In this document: positions 8,685 to 17,467 of the stretch, in pieces
How positions within the stretch are numbered: position 1 is the first letter of the stretch
Layout: every line of letters begins with the position of its first letter
Origin: Deltaproteobacteria bacterium
GTDB taxonomy: Bacteria > Desulfobacterota > Desulfobacteria > Desulfobacterales > B30-G6
Assembly (NCBI GenBank): GCA_022340465.1
Contig: JAJDNW010000028.1
Span: forward strand, 1 to 48,226
Direction of reading: 5' to 3'
Length of the DNA stretch: 48,226 bases
The notes under the pieces: generated by a model
Seen by the model: only the letters and a program-made list of their open reading frames with translations
Database searches by the model: none
What the model was told of the DNA's origin: nothing
Translations under genes and position numbers: made by a program

Positions 8685-8719
8685 GGCCCAGAGGACCGGG
8701 TCTTCTATGCTGGAATAAA
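8685..8719 (-). repeat. Six-copy hairpin repeat family, copy 2
   Basis: GGCCCAGAGGACCGGGTCTT followed by CTATGCTGGAATAAA. It is closest to the copy at 22663-22699, and both sit just before a downstream plus-strand gene. Its last bases run into the AAGGAGG ribosome-binding site of the next gene. Confidence 0.6.
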
Positions 8720-8731
8720 GGAGGTTGTCAA

Positions 8732-9781
8732 TTGTCTGAAAAGAATCGTGCCACCCCCGGAAAAAAATACATGCTGGCGGCTATCCTGCGCAAGTACCTG
8801 GACCGCATCCCCACCACCCTTCTCGTCGGTCCCTACTGCGCCAAAATGGCGGGATATTCGATACGGGAGATTCTCATGAACGCCGGAAAAAGCGCCCGTT
8901 CCCATCTCGCCTTCTACAACCGGTTCCATCCGGACAGTCTCATCGTCTACAACGATATTTATCTGGAACTAGAAGCCCTGGGGTGTGAACTGGAATTCCC
9001 GGACGACGCCATTTCACATCCCAAAGGGCCCCTCCTGCATGAAAAAAAAGCGCTTGCCGGTCTCCGCGTTCCGAACCCGCGCAGGGATGCGCGCCTGCCC
9101 TATTTTCTGGAGCTTTGCGAAAGGATTGCCGGGGAAGTCAGGCATGAAGCTTCCGTCGGCCTTGGGCACTCCGGACCCTGGAATCTGGCCATGCATTTGA
9201 GGGGCGCGGAACAGTTCCTCATCGACAGTATCGAAGACCCCCCTTTCGTACACGATCTGATGTCTTTCACCACCGAAGTGGTAAAGCAGTTGGGGGACAC
9301 ACTGATCGACATGGGCTTCATGCCGTCCCTGGGAGAGGCTTCCGCCTCCTGCAGCCTGATCTCCCCCAAGATGTACAAAGACTTCATTTTCCCTTATCAC
9401 GCGGACCTGTGTCGCCACTTCCGCTCTCGCAAGGCCATGATGAGCCTGCACATCTGCGGATTTATCGACCCCATCGTGGAGGAGGTGCTGGAATCCGGCA
9501 TCGGCTTCCTGAGTCTGGACGCCCCCTCTTCTCTGGATAAGGCCGTGGCCGCTGCCGGTAATAAAGCGGTCGTCATGGGCAATGTCCCCACCCGTCTTTT
9601 TGCCGACGGAACACCGGAAGAAATGGAAGCGGCCATTGACGGATGCATACAGGCCGCGCCTGACAACGGTGGGTACATCCTGGCTTCGGGGTGTGAAATC
9701 CCGCTGAATTCAACCGAAGAGCGGATCGGCCATTTTTTTGAATACGGTCGTGCAGCCGGGAAAAAATGGCTGCAGGCCTGA
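8732..9781 (+). CDS. Uroporphyrinogen decarboxylase-family corrinoid methyltransferase (MtbA/CmuA-like)
   Basis: 349 residues of the UroD/MtaA/MtbA superfamily. The zinc-site pattern is visible as SLHICGFIDP (His-x-Cys) and ASGCEIP (distal Cys); MT2-type enzymes use this zinc to activate the methyl acceptor. The rest follows the family (GPWNLAMHLRG, SLGEASASCSLISPKMYKDF, GNVPTRLFADGTPEE). It would move a methyl group from a methyl-corrinoid protein to the final acceptor: coenzyme M in methanogens, here more likely tetrahydrofolate or another acceptor. The start is TTG 8732, seven bases after AAGGAGG. It converges with mtbB, consistent with a role in the methylamine pathway. Confidence 0.82.
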   Translation: MSEKNRATPGKKYMLAAILRKYLDRIPTTLLVGPYCAKMAGYSIREILMNAGKSARSHLAFYNRFHPDSLIVYNDIYLELEALGCELEFPDDAISHPKGPLLHEKKALAGLRVPNPRRDARLPYFLELCERIAGEVRHEASVGLGHSGPWNLAMHLRGAEQFLIDSIEDPPFVHDLMSFTTEVVKQLGDTLIDMGFMPSLGEASASCSLISPKMYKDFIFPYHADLCRHFRSRKAMMSLHICGFIDPIVEEVLESGIGFLSLDAPSSLDKAVAAAGNKAVVMGNVPTRLFADGTPEEMEAAIDGCIQAAPDNGGYILASGCEIPLNSTEERIGHFFEYGRAAGKKWLQA

Positions 9782-9804
9782 CTGCTTCAACCACGAAGGC
9801 ACAA

Positions 9805-9862
9805 AGCGCATAGCTGATAGCTGATAGCGTGGCATGAGCTATGACCTGTCAGCTATGAGCTC
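9805..9862. repeat. Palindromic repeat R2, copy 1
   Basis: CATAGCTGATAG and CTGTCAGCTATG are near-perfect inverted arms around GCGTGGCATGAGCTATGAC, ending in AGCTC. This copy has an extra tandem GCTGATA. A near-identical block of about 50 bases is at 20543-20593. Here it lies between the converging methyltransferase and mtbB genes and could act as a bidirectional 3'-end hairpin. Confidence 0.75.
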
Positions 9863-9881
9863 GTCTACTTCGCCCTTGCCC

Positions 9882-11291
9882 TCAAAATACCGGATCATAC
9901 GATTTGATACCGATTTTCTCCTTGAACATGTTCACACAGTTGATGTCCAGGTCCAGGAGCTTGGCGATCCTGAACTTGGCGTCGATGCCCTTTGCCACGC
10001 CCGGCGCTTCGCAAACCACACCGATATCGAGGTCCTCCCTCAGTTCGGCCATGGTCACGGAATCCGCAAGATCGGGCACGGACACCCCGAGCTTGTCGGC
10101 CACATAGCTTTTAGCCGCGTCAATTCGCATTCCCCGGTTCAGCTGCATGCGTGCCACCAGATCTCCGGCGGTCCGCATTCCGCCCATCCCCGAAACGATT
10201 GCATGCGCGGCATGCATCCCCATGGGGTCGCCGACGCCAACCTACAACCCGTCAAGCCGGCAGATTTCGACATGGGCCTTGGATGCGCGTGAAAGGGCGT
10301 CCAGCGGCGGATGCAATACCAGCGGGACGCCGCCCACCCCCATGCCCAGGTTTGCGTGCACCGGTATGCTCGATGCCTCCGAACAGGCCTTGGTGAAGGT
10401 GATGGAACGCGTCACGTTCCAGGGCAGCGACCGGTTGGTCACGATGTTGATGGCCGGCCCGAATATGGTGACGCCGGCTTTCTCGCACAGCTTCACCTGC
10501 TCGTGCGGGTAAAGGCCTGCCAGGCGGACACCGTCGTACTCGATCTCGGCGTGCATCCCCAGGATGAACTCCCCCGACATGCCCATTTCGATGCCCATCT
10601 CCGGGTATTTTCCGTGCAGAATCTCGGCCGCCTTCAAGGCTGCGTAGAATTCGGCGTCGCCGGACGCGGCGGTGGTATCGAAATTGATGCCGTCGCACCC
10701 GCCGAATTCATACAGCTGGCTGCCCACGTAAACCATGTCCGCGATCGCATATTCGACCATCCGCTCATAAGACTCGCGGGCCTCGTCGATGCGGTCTGTG
10801 GGAATCAGGTCCATGGGATTGGCCACCGGTCCGTCTGGCACGCTGTAAAGGCCCAGGTTGGGCATGGCCCCGTAGAAAATCGGTGCGATGGTGGAAAGCA
10901 CCGCCTGCTCCATGTTGGGCTTGTCGTAGATGACCACGTGCTTGACCTGCTTGAAGCTGTAGTCGATGTGGGTCAATTCGAGCGTGTCGGCTCCCAGGCA
11001 GCGCTCGAAAAGCATCAGCTGCTGTAATTTGCTGACAGGAATGTGGGCGCGTTCGATTTTGGAGGTCTGATTGTCATAGGACAGGCAGCAGGCCCGGCTG
11101 TCCTCGACGCCCACAACCCGGTCCTTCCGCCGGTACAACGCCATCAGGTAAGCGATCTCATCGCTGCCGAGCGGTGGTATCCTGGCGCGCTCCGCCGCAT
11201 CCCGGGATCCGTCTTCCAGGTCCTGCTGGACCTCTGCCTCGGTCATTTCAACCCGCTCGCCATCGCCCATTCTGGTAATTATTTTACTCAT
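9882..11291 (-). CDS. mtbB: Dimethylamine methyltransferase MtbB with in-frame UAG (pyrrolysine)
   Basis: Reading through one TAG (10244-10242) gives a 469-residue protein matching MtbB over its whole length. It transfers a methyl group from dimethylamine to a cognate corrinoid protein. The TAG is residue 350 in the context ICRLDGL-O-VGVGDPMGM, where methanogen MtbB has pyrrolysine (VDGI-O-VGVGDP, about residue 356). Other matches are the start ...MGDGERVEMTEAE, LELTHIDYSFKQVK, FYGAMPNLGLYSVPDGP, GCDGINFDTTAASGD, and after the amber codon SGMGGMRTAGDLVARMQ. The start ATG 11291 follows a G-run. Homology continues in one frame beyond the TAG, so this is recoding and not a broken gene. The corrinoid partner (MtbC) is not in the window. 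Confidence 0.93.
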
Positions 11292-11310
11292 TTCCCCCCC
11301 CCGTAAAAGT

Positions 11311-11355
11311 AGATATCCGGGTTCCTGGGACCCGGCACTGGTCTCATCCTGGAAA
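11311..11355 (-). repeat. Six-copy hairpin repeat family, copy 3
   Basis: AGATATCCGGGTTCCTGGGA followed by CCCGGCACTGGTCTCATCCT and GGAAA; CCGGGTTCCTGGGACCCGG is self-complementary. It lies between mtbB and the dimethylglycine dehydrogenase-like gene. Confidence 0.65.
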
Positions 11356-11445
11356 GGCTCTGTTCATTGCGTTGGTTGTGCTTGTTGAGTTTGTTTGCCA
11401 ACCCCCTAATGCAACGAAGCCAATGAACGTGCTAACTCAATGTTG
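11356..11445. repeat. Hairpin-like repeat R4 (TTGAGTTTGTT / CTAACTCAA), copy 1
   Basis: Left half is rich in GTTGGTTG and TTGTTGAGTTTGTTTG, right half in CCAACCC, AACGAAGCCAATGAA and GCTAACTCAATG, so the halves are partly complementary. The same kind of block, with 'AACTCAATAGCC' units, is at 30652-30756. Both lie between genes. Confidence 0.5.
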
Positions 11446-11481
11446 GTGACCGTTTTTCTCTCAACAGGCATTCAGATCGGA

Positions 11482-13926
11482 TTACATCCTCGTGCGCCGA
11501 TTGTCGGGATCGTAGGGGGATTTCAAATGCACCGTCGCGGGCACCATCTTTCCCTCGACCATGATCTCGTACGATCCCGCCGAGACCCACTCATTGGTGA
11601 CTCCGTCCGCATGCTTGACATACCCCATGCCCACGGCGCATCCCAGTTTGTGTCCGTATGCGCCGGAGGAAATTTCACCCACGTGTTCGCCATCCCTGAA
11701 AACGGGTTCGTTGACATACAAAAGGGGCTCGGGGTCGTTCAGGGTGAACATGACCAATTTCTGTTTCAGGGGCACGTTCCGGGCCTTTTCAAGAGCCTCG
11801 CGGCCGATGAAATCGCCCTTATCCAGTTTGACTCCGAATCCCAGCCCCGCTTCATAGGGGGTTTCATCGGGGGTGATGTCCGATTCCCAGTGCCGGTATC
11901 CGGTTTCCAGGCGCAGTGAATTTACCGCCTGCATTCCCACCAGCCTGAGGCCGAATTCTTTCCCGGCCTCCATGATGGCATCGAATACGCCCTGCACGAA
12001 GTTGGTGGGGATGTAAAGTTCCCAGCCCAGTTCACCCACATAGGACATGCGCATGGCCAGCGGCCTGGCATAAGCGATGTCGATTTCCCTTGCCGTGGCA
12101 TAGGGGAATCCTTCGTTGGAGAGGTCGTCGCCGGTCAGACGGGACAGCAGGTCCCTGGCCTTGGGTCCCATGACTCCCAACATGGCGTAACCGTGGGTGA
12201 CATCCGTTATGGTGGCGACGGCATCTTCGGGAATCAGACGCCGTATATAATCGAAATCGTGGACGGTCGTCGCCGCCGCGGTGACAATAAAAAACGCGTG
12301 CTCGCCGATCCTCGTCACGGTCACGTCGGTTTCGAAACCGCCCCTCGCGTTCAGAATCGGCGTGTAGACCACTTTCCCCACGGGAACCGCCACATCGTTG
12401 GAACAGATCCGCTGCAGCACGGTCTCTGCATCGCGCCCCTGAACCAGGAGCTTGCCCATGGACGAAAGGTCGTACAGGCCGACACCGTTCCGCACGGCCA
12501 TGTGCTCTTCCGCCTGGAACGGGAACCAGTTCTGACGGTGCCAGCTGTAGGCATGCTTTGCTTCCACGCCCTCGGGCGCGAACCAGTCGGCCCGCTCCCA
12601 ACCGGCAACCATGCTGAAGCAGGCGCCCCTCTCCTTGAGCCGGTCGTGGATGGGGGTACAGATCACCGGCCTGGCCGTGTCTTTCTGGCGGTTTGGATAG
12701 TGGTGGTGGTAAAGCACGCCCACCGACTCCTTGATCCTGTCGTACAGGTATTTCCGGTTGCGCTGCCAGGGGAACCACCGTTTGACGTCCAGCGGCCAGA
12801 GTTCACTTTCCGGATATCCCTGGTCCATCCACTGGGCGAGGGCGAAACCGGCGCCGGCGGCACTGGCGATGCCCACGGAATTCATGCCGCAGCCCACGAA
12901 GAAATTCTTGACGCCCGGCACCTCGCCGATATTGAAGGCCGTGTCCGGCGTAAAACTTTCCGGCACGACCGCCAGGTGACGCACTTCCGCGTCCTGAATG
13001 TCCGGGAACCGTTTAAAGGCGCAATCCAAGCAGAGCTCGAACTGGTCCCAGTCCTCCTGGAGTTCGGTGAACTTGAAATTTTCGGGAATGCCCTGCATGC
13101 CCCAGGGTTTGGCCACCGGCTCGAAAAGCCCGAACAGGATCCCGCCCATTTCGGACTTGAAGTAGGAATAACCGTCGAAATCGCGTACACTCGGGAACAC
13201 ATCGGGGAAGCCGTCGATCGGCAGCGTCACCGCATGCATGTGTTCGGCCGCGTGCAAGGGGATGCTCACGTTGACCAACCCGCCGACGTCGCGGCCCCAC
13301 ATGCCGGCACAGTTGACCACGTACTCGCAGGTGATGTCCCCTTTCTCCGTGTTGACGCCGGTCACCGCTCCGTTCTTTACCTGGATGCCGGTCACCCTGG
13401 TATTCTGAAAAATACGGCACCCGTTGTTGCGCGCTCCCTTGGCCAGGGCCTGGGTGGTGTCCTCGGGATTGGTTTGGCCGTCCTCGGGGATGTAAAATGC
13501 CGTTACCAGGTCGTCCACATACAGGCCGGAGAGCATTTTCTTGGCTTCGGCAGGGCTGATTTCGTGAACCTCGATGTCGAAAGCCCTGGCCGTTGCCTGG
13601 GCTCTTTTCCACTCCGCCTGTCTTTCCGCATCGCGGACGACGGTAATCGAGCCGGTCTTGACATAGCCTGTCGCTACGCCGGTTTCCGCCTCCAGGCTGG
13701 GGTAAAGCTGGGTGGCGTATTTCGCCAGGTCGGAAAGCTGCCGGTTCTGGCGCAGCTGTGTAACCAGGCCCGCCGCTGCCCACGTGGTTCCGGATGCCAG
13801 CTCCTTGCGCTCCAGCAGGACCACATCTTTCCACCCGATTTTGGTTAGATGGTAGGCGGTGCTGCAGCCGACGATGCCCCCGCCGATAATGACGACCTGT
13901 GCGTGCTTGGGTAGTTGTTCTGTCAT
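11482..13926 (-). CDS. Dimethylglycine/sarcosine dehydrogenase-like flavoprotein
   Basis: 814 residues with the DMGDH/SARDH layout: N-terminal FAD-binding DAO domain (VIIGGGIVGCSTAYHLTKIG, residues about 10-30, through about 370), a GcvT-like folate domain (about 430-690; GVGLYDLSSMGKLLVQGRDA), and a GcvT C-terminal barrel (about 710-810; LEKARNVPLKQKLVMFTL). It would demethylate dimethylglycine or sarcosine oxidatively, pass electrons to ETF (encoded next) and load the one-carbon unit on tetrahydrofolate. Odd point: the FAD-linking histidine of this family (SGTTW-H-AAGL) is alanine here (SGTTWAAAGL), so FAD is probably not covalently held. The start is ATG 13926; the frame runs on to 14214 but overlaps etfA and has no family match there. 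Confidence 0.87.
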   Translation of the reverse strand: MTEQLPKHAQVVIIGGGIVGCSTAYHLTKIGWKDVVLLERKELASGTTWAAAGLVTQLRQNRQLSDLAKYATQLYPSLEAETGVATGYVKTGSITVVRDAERQAEWKRAQATARAFDIEVHEISPAEAKKMLSGLYVDDLVTAFYIPEDGQTNPEDTTQALAKGARNNGCRIFQNTRVTGIQVKNGAVTGVNTEKGDITCEYVVNCAGMWGRDVGGLVNVSIPLHAAEHMHAVTLPIDGFPDVFPSVRDFDGYSYFKSEMGGILFGLFEPVAKPWGMQGIPENFKFTELQEDWDQFELCLDCAFKRFPDIQDAEVRHLAVVPESFTPDTAFNIGEVPGVKNFFVGCGMNSVGIASAAGAGFALAQWMDQGYPESELWPLDVKRWFPWQRNRKYLYDRIKESVGVLYHHHYPNRQKDTARPVICTPIHDRLKERGACFSMVAGWERADWFAPEGVEAKHAYSWHRQNWFPFQAEEHMAVRNGVGLYDLSSMGKLLVQGRDAETVLQRICSNDVAVPVGKVVYTPILNARGGFETDVTVTRIGEHAFFIVTAAATTVHDFDYIRRLIPEDAVATITDVTHGYAMLGVMGPKARDLLSRLTGDDLSNEGFPYATAREIDIAYARPLAMRMSYVGELGWELYIPTNFVQGVFDAIMEAGKEFGLRLVGMQAVNSLRLETGYRHWESDITPDETPYEAGLGFGVKLDKGDFIGREALEKARNVPLKQKLVMFTLNDPEPLLYVNEPVFRDGEHVGEISSGAYGHKLGCAVGMGYVKHADGVTNEWVSAGSYEIMVEGKMVPATVHLKSPYDPDNRRTRM

Positions 13927-14039
13927 AACGCCCTCTCTCTGGATACCGTTAAAAAAAATTGTTACCAAAAATCTGTCAATAGCTCGAAAATGACCCATGC
14001 ATTCCGAAATAATTCTTTCGGAACACGGGTGAAAGAGCC

Positions 14040-14993
14040 CTATCCCTGCTCCTGAAGCACTTCGGTCAATGCCGGTACCACCTCGAAAAGATCGCCCAGA
14101 ATGCCGTAGTCGCACTTGGTGAAGATGGGGGCATCCTTGTCGGTGTTGATGGCCACGATGATCTTGGCGGTCTTCATTCCGGCAAAATGCTGCACGGACC
14201 CTGAAAGGCCGCACCCGATATAGAGCTTCGGACTGACGGTTTTACCGGTCTGGCCCACCTGCATGGAATGGGGGGCGTAGCCGGCATCCACGGCGGCCCT
14301 GGAGGCCCCCACAGCCGCGCCGAGCTGCTCGGCACAGGATCTCAATATTCCGAAATTCTCCGCCGACCCCATGGGGCGGCCGCCGGTGATGATGATGTTG
14401 GCCTCGGTCAGTTCCACTGCGCCCGAAGCGGCCCCCCTGGTTTCGACAATCCTCAATCTGCCGCTGTCGTCTGCCGAAGCGTTGTAGGTCTCCGTTTCAG
14501 CCGTCACCGCCGACGGTTCGGCCTCGATGACATTGGGGCGCAGACCGCAGAGAAACATATCACCGGACAGCTTGATTTTTGCAACGGTCTTGCCCGAAAA
14601 ATGCGACTTGCTGACGACCTGTTCCCGGACATCCACCCCGATGCAGTCCAGGACCAGCGGTGCGTCGACGGCCGCCGCCACCCTGGCCATCAGGTCGCGT
14701 CCACCGGTACTGCTCAAGCCCAGCAGGGCGGAGATGTCATAGTGCCGCATGGCCTCGACCAGGGCGTTGGCCCGCAGCTCCGGGCGCATCTCCAGATCCG
14801 CCGCGGACGCAATCTCGACGACCCGCCCCACACCGTATGCCTGGACCGCTTTTCTGCAAGCCTCCGCCGGGGCGCCGATCACAAACCCGATGATTTCACC
14901 GTCACCCGTTGCCCGCGCAGCCGTGATGACGCCGAAGTTCGACGCCTTGACCTCTCCGTTATCCGTTTCAAGCAAAATGCCTGTTTTTCCCAT
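14040..14993 (-). CDS. etfA: Electron transfer flavoprotein alpha subunit
   Basis: 317-residue ETF alpha. The C-terminal FAD domain is clear: IITGGRPMGSAENFGI, AAVGASRAAVDAGYAPHSMQVGQTGK, TVSPKLYIGCGLSGSVQH, FAGMKTAKIIVAINTDKDAPIF. It pairs with the beta subunit encoded just upstream on the same strand (25 bases between them). Position next to the dimethylglycine dehydrogenase-like gene makes ETF its likely acceptor, passing electrons on to a membrane quinone reductase. It is of the simple two-subunit kind; no ferredoxin domain is attached, so bifurcation is not indicated by the sequence alone. Confidence 0.95.
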   Translation of the reverse strand: MGKTGILLETDNGEVKASNFGVITAARATGDGEIIGFVIGAPAEACRKAVQAYGVGRVVEIASAADLEMRPELRANALVEAMRHYDISALLGLSSTGGRDLMARVAAAVDAPLVLDCIGVDVREQVVSKSHFSGKTVAKIKLSGDMFLCGLRPNVIEAEPSAVTAETETYNASADDSGRLRIVETRGAASGAVELTEANIIITGGRPMGSAENFGILRSCAEQLGAAVGASRAAVDAGYAPHSMQVGQTGKTVSPKLYIGCGLSGSVQHFAGMKTAKIIVAINTDKDAPIFTKCDYGILGDLFEVVPALTEVLQEQG

Positions 14994-15018
14994 GTCAATC
15001 TCCCTGTTCGAAAGGTAG

Positions 15019-15786
15019 TTAAATAACCTTTTCCCCCTTCAAAATGGACACCAGTTTTTCGGATGCCTCGCGGGGCCCGCCTTCCAGCATGGTCGCACCG
15101 CTCCGCTCCGGCACCTGGGCAAGTTCGAGGATCTCGGTTTTCCCGGAAGCGTCGGCAATTCCCAAATCGGCCAGCTCGAACTGTTTGACCTCTTTTTTTT
15201 TGGCCTTGAGAATGTCGGGCAGCTTGGGGTAGCGGGGCTCGTTCAACCCCTTGGTGGCGCCGAGCACACAGGGCGTGCGCACCTCGACGACTTCCCTGAT
15301 TCCCCCGCCGGCTTCGCTTTCCACCAGGGCTCTGCCGTCTCCCAATTCGACGTTTACGACCTCGGTTACCACCGGCATGTCGAAAGCGGCGGCCAGCCGG
15401 TAGGGTGTCTGCATGCCTTCGCTGTCCACCGACTGCTTGCCCGAAAAAATCAAGTCAGGCTCTCCGTCCTGCCGGATAGCCGCCTGCAGCGCACGGGCTG
15501 TGACGGCCGCGTCTAGAAACTGCTTGTCGGTCTTGACTAGAATGCCCCTTGTGGCACCCATTGCCAGGGCCGTGCGGATCGTGCCCAGGGCGCTTTCCTT
15601 TCCCACCGTCACCACGACCACCTCGCCGCCTCCGCTCCCGGCCACAATCCGAAGGGCCTCTTCCAGCCCGTATTCGTCGTACGGGTTGACCACGAACTTG
15701 ACCGTTTCATCGAATCCGGCCGGTTCCGTAACCTTGATATTGGCCGCCGTGTCGGGAACATGCTTCACACAAACGTAAATCTGCAT
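15019..15786 (-). CDS. etfB: Electron transfer flavoprotein beta subunit
   Basis: 255-residue ETF beta. It begins MQIYVCVKHVPDTAANIKVT; then VVNPYDEYGLEEALRI, VVVVTVGKESALGTIRTALAMGATRGILV, and the AMP-binding signature region DLIFSGKQSVDSEGMQTPYRLAAAF. The C-terminal anchoring tail follows (LPDILKAKKKEVKQFELADL). It binds AMP structurally and forms the electron-transferring heterodimer with EtfA. It lies 200 bases downstream of the mttB pair; that gap contains a dispersed repeat and may hold a separate promoter. Confidence 0.95.
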   Translation of the reverse strand: MQIYVCVKHVPDTAANIKVTEPAGFDETVKFVVNPYDEYGLEEALRIVAGSGGGEVVVVTVGKESALGTIRTALAMGATRGILVKTDKQFLDAAVTARALQAAIRQDGEPDLIFSGKQSVDSEGMQTPYRLAAAFDMPVVTEVVNVELGDGRALVESEAGGGIREVVEVRTPCVLGATKGLNEPRYPKLPDILKAKKKEVKQFELADLGIADASGKTEILELAQVPERSGATMLEGGPREASEKLVSILKGEKVI

Positions 15787-15930
15787 AAACTCCCTCTTTT
15801 CCTTTATTATCTATTAGTTATATTTAATATTCTCAAGTATCGATTTAATGAAATATTGAAATCCTGATCCTTTGGTTCGAGTCAGAGATAGTGGGATTTA
15901 GGATTTACCTATTCCAGCGTATCCAACCAA

Positions 15931-15976
15931 CACCCTTCCAGGATGAAACCAGTGCCGGGTTCTACGGACCCGGGCC
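15931..15976 (+). repeat. Six-copy hairpin repeat family, copy 4
   Basis: CACCCTTCCAGGATGAAACC followed by AGTGCCGGGTTCTACGGACC and CGGGCC. The CCGGGTTCTACGGACCCGG core is an inverted repeat. It lies between etfB and mttB; a partial second element (TATTCCAGCGTAT) is just upstream at 15910. Confidence 0.7.
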
Positions 15977-15986
15977 ATTCAGGAAA

Positions 15987-17456
15987 TTACCCCACGCCCT
16001 GCTCTTTTTCGGCCTCTTTGACGATCTCTCTGATGTCGGTCAGCACGCTTCCCGAAAGCGCCGGAGGCTCATAGCTTTCCAGAAGAGCGGTCATCTTGTC
16101 GTGCGCCCTTTTGTAGATGTCTGCGCTTCCGTCGGCTTCCCAGTCTTCCCGCATGCGCCTGTCCATCAATTCGGCGCGGGACTGGGTCGCCATATTCCGG
16201 TAAGTGGTTTCGTGGCTGAGGTAGTCCTTGCCGATGCCCATTTCGGTGATGACATCCACTGCCAGGGTCTCGTCGTTGACGGGTATACCCTTGACGGCAT
16301 ATTTGATCATCTCGGCAATCTCATTGTCGATGACTAGTTGTGTCAGGTCGAAGGTGATCCCCATTTCGAGCATTCCCAGGCCGTAGATGACGTTGGCCCC
16401 TGCCAACGCCGGCAACATGCCTGTAATGGTCTTCTCGTGTCCCGACTGGGCATCGACCACCTTGCTGTCGCCCTATCCGCCGGCAACGAAGCACGGCAGA
16501 CTGTAGTAGCGTGCCAGCCGGGCCACCGCGGCGCTGATCATGCCGGTTTCCGGCGACCCCACAGTCGCCGTCGCCCGCCGCAGATCCAGCGGACAGGTGG
16601 AACTGCCGTACACGAAGGGCGAACCCTTTTCACACAGTTGACTCAATACCAGGCTGGCGAGCACCTCGCAGTTCTGCACCACCAGGGTCCCGGCCAGATG
16701 CACCGGGCTTGAGCCGCCGGACATCGCCATCCCGATGACGAGAGCCCCCATACCGTGCTTGGCCGCTCCCATGAGAATCTCACAGTGGTGATCCGTCAGC
16801 TTGAGCGGGCTGATGGGGCAGGTTGCGAACGAAAGCAGGGGGCGCTCCCTCAGCTTCTCACGGGAACCGGCAATGGCCGTGCACATGTCAACGATCTTTT
16901 CCAGCTGGAATCCGTTGACCGGCCCCAGCCAATGGTGCTTGGTCGTGTTGGTCAGGGACGCCTCGGCATTGTGGATCGCCTGCACTTCCGGCGGTTTGTC
17001 ATGAGAGCACATGGCGCGTTCGTAGGTTTCCACGTTTTCCAGGCAGTCGATGAGCCGCGCCGCCTGCTCGATGTCCTTCTTGGTGGTGTCCCGATGGTCG
17101 CCCGTCTCCGGATCGACGAACATGATGCCCTCGCCGAAATTGGTGAACGTCACGCGGTTGTCTTCAAGCACCACGTCGCTTTCAGGAATGCGGCCGTAGG
17201 CGATGAAGGTGGATGGCGCCGTGTGAATGGCGTCCTCCACGACAAACGGGGGGATCCTGACCGTCTTGCTTTTCGTGTCCACCCTGCACCCGGCGCCGTG
17301 GAATATCTCGAGCGCCCTTTCATTTTCGACGAACACACCCGTATTTTTCAGGACCTGCAGGGTGGCCAGATGTATCTCGTGGACTTCGTCGTCGGTCATC
17401 AGATTGAGACTGAACCCGCTGCTACGCTTTTTGCCGGCTTTCATGCTGCGCTGCAT
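15987..17456 (-). CDS. mttB: Trimethylamine methyltransferase MttB with in-frame UAG (pyrrolysine)
   Basis: Reading through one TAG (16475-16473) gives a 489-residue MttB. It moves a methyl group from trimethylamine to a corrinoid protein, leaving dimethylamine, the substrate of the nearby MtbB. The TAG is residue 328 in the context LPCFVAGG-O-GDSKVVDAQSGHE, matching the pyrrolysine site of methanogen MttB (about residue 334 of 495). Upstream blocks are FGEGIMFVDPETGDHRDTTK, HWLGPVNGFQ, ATCPISPLKLTDHHCEI and SSTCPLDLRRATATVGSPE; downstream is MLPALAGANVIYGLGMLEMG. The start is ATG 17456, directly after AAAGGAGGT; an in-frame TTG at 17471 overlaps the upstream stop but contains that ribosome-binding site. 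It lies 11 bases after the paralogue, clearly one operon. Confidence 0.94.
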
Positions 17457-17467
17457 GGCACCTCCTT

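Larger units (their letters stand above)
8177..8731. other. 555-base gene-free region built of short repeats
   Basis: No credible gene was found. The region is a patchwork of repeat-like sequence also present elsewhere in the window: a GTGTCAGGTG/TTAAGTGATTGCGTGTTAAG block at about 8229-8264, tandem GACCTCY heptamers at 8337-8367, and two copies of the six-copy hairpin family (8502-8554 and 8685-8719). The last copy ends directly at the ribosome-binding site of the methyltransferase gene at 8732. Open frames across this stretch have no family resemblance. Confidence 0.7.

Noticed and set aside
8177-8731. CRISPR-like array among the short repeats
   Set aside because: Repeat units are irregular in length and spacing, there are no unique spacers of constant size, and no cas genes are in the window.
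9882-10244. mtbB and mttB as pseudogenes split by nonsense mutations
   Set aside because: In both genes the only stop is TAG, at the exact known pyrrolysine site, and the frame and family match continue unchanged on both sides.
13927-14214. N-terminal extension of the dimethylglycine dehydrogenase-like gene
   Set aside because: The open frame continues to 14214, but it overlaps etfA on the same strand, has no family match, and a good start exists at 13926.
15868-15892. tRNA T-arm-like GGTTCGAGTC
   Set aside because: The flanking bases do not form a T stem, and no acceptor, D or anticodon arm could be placed.
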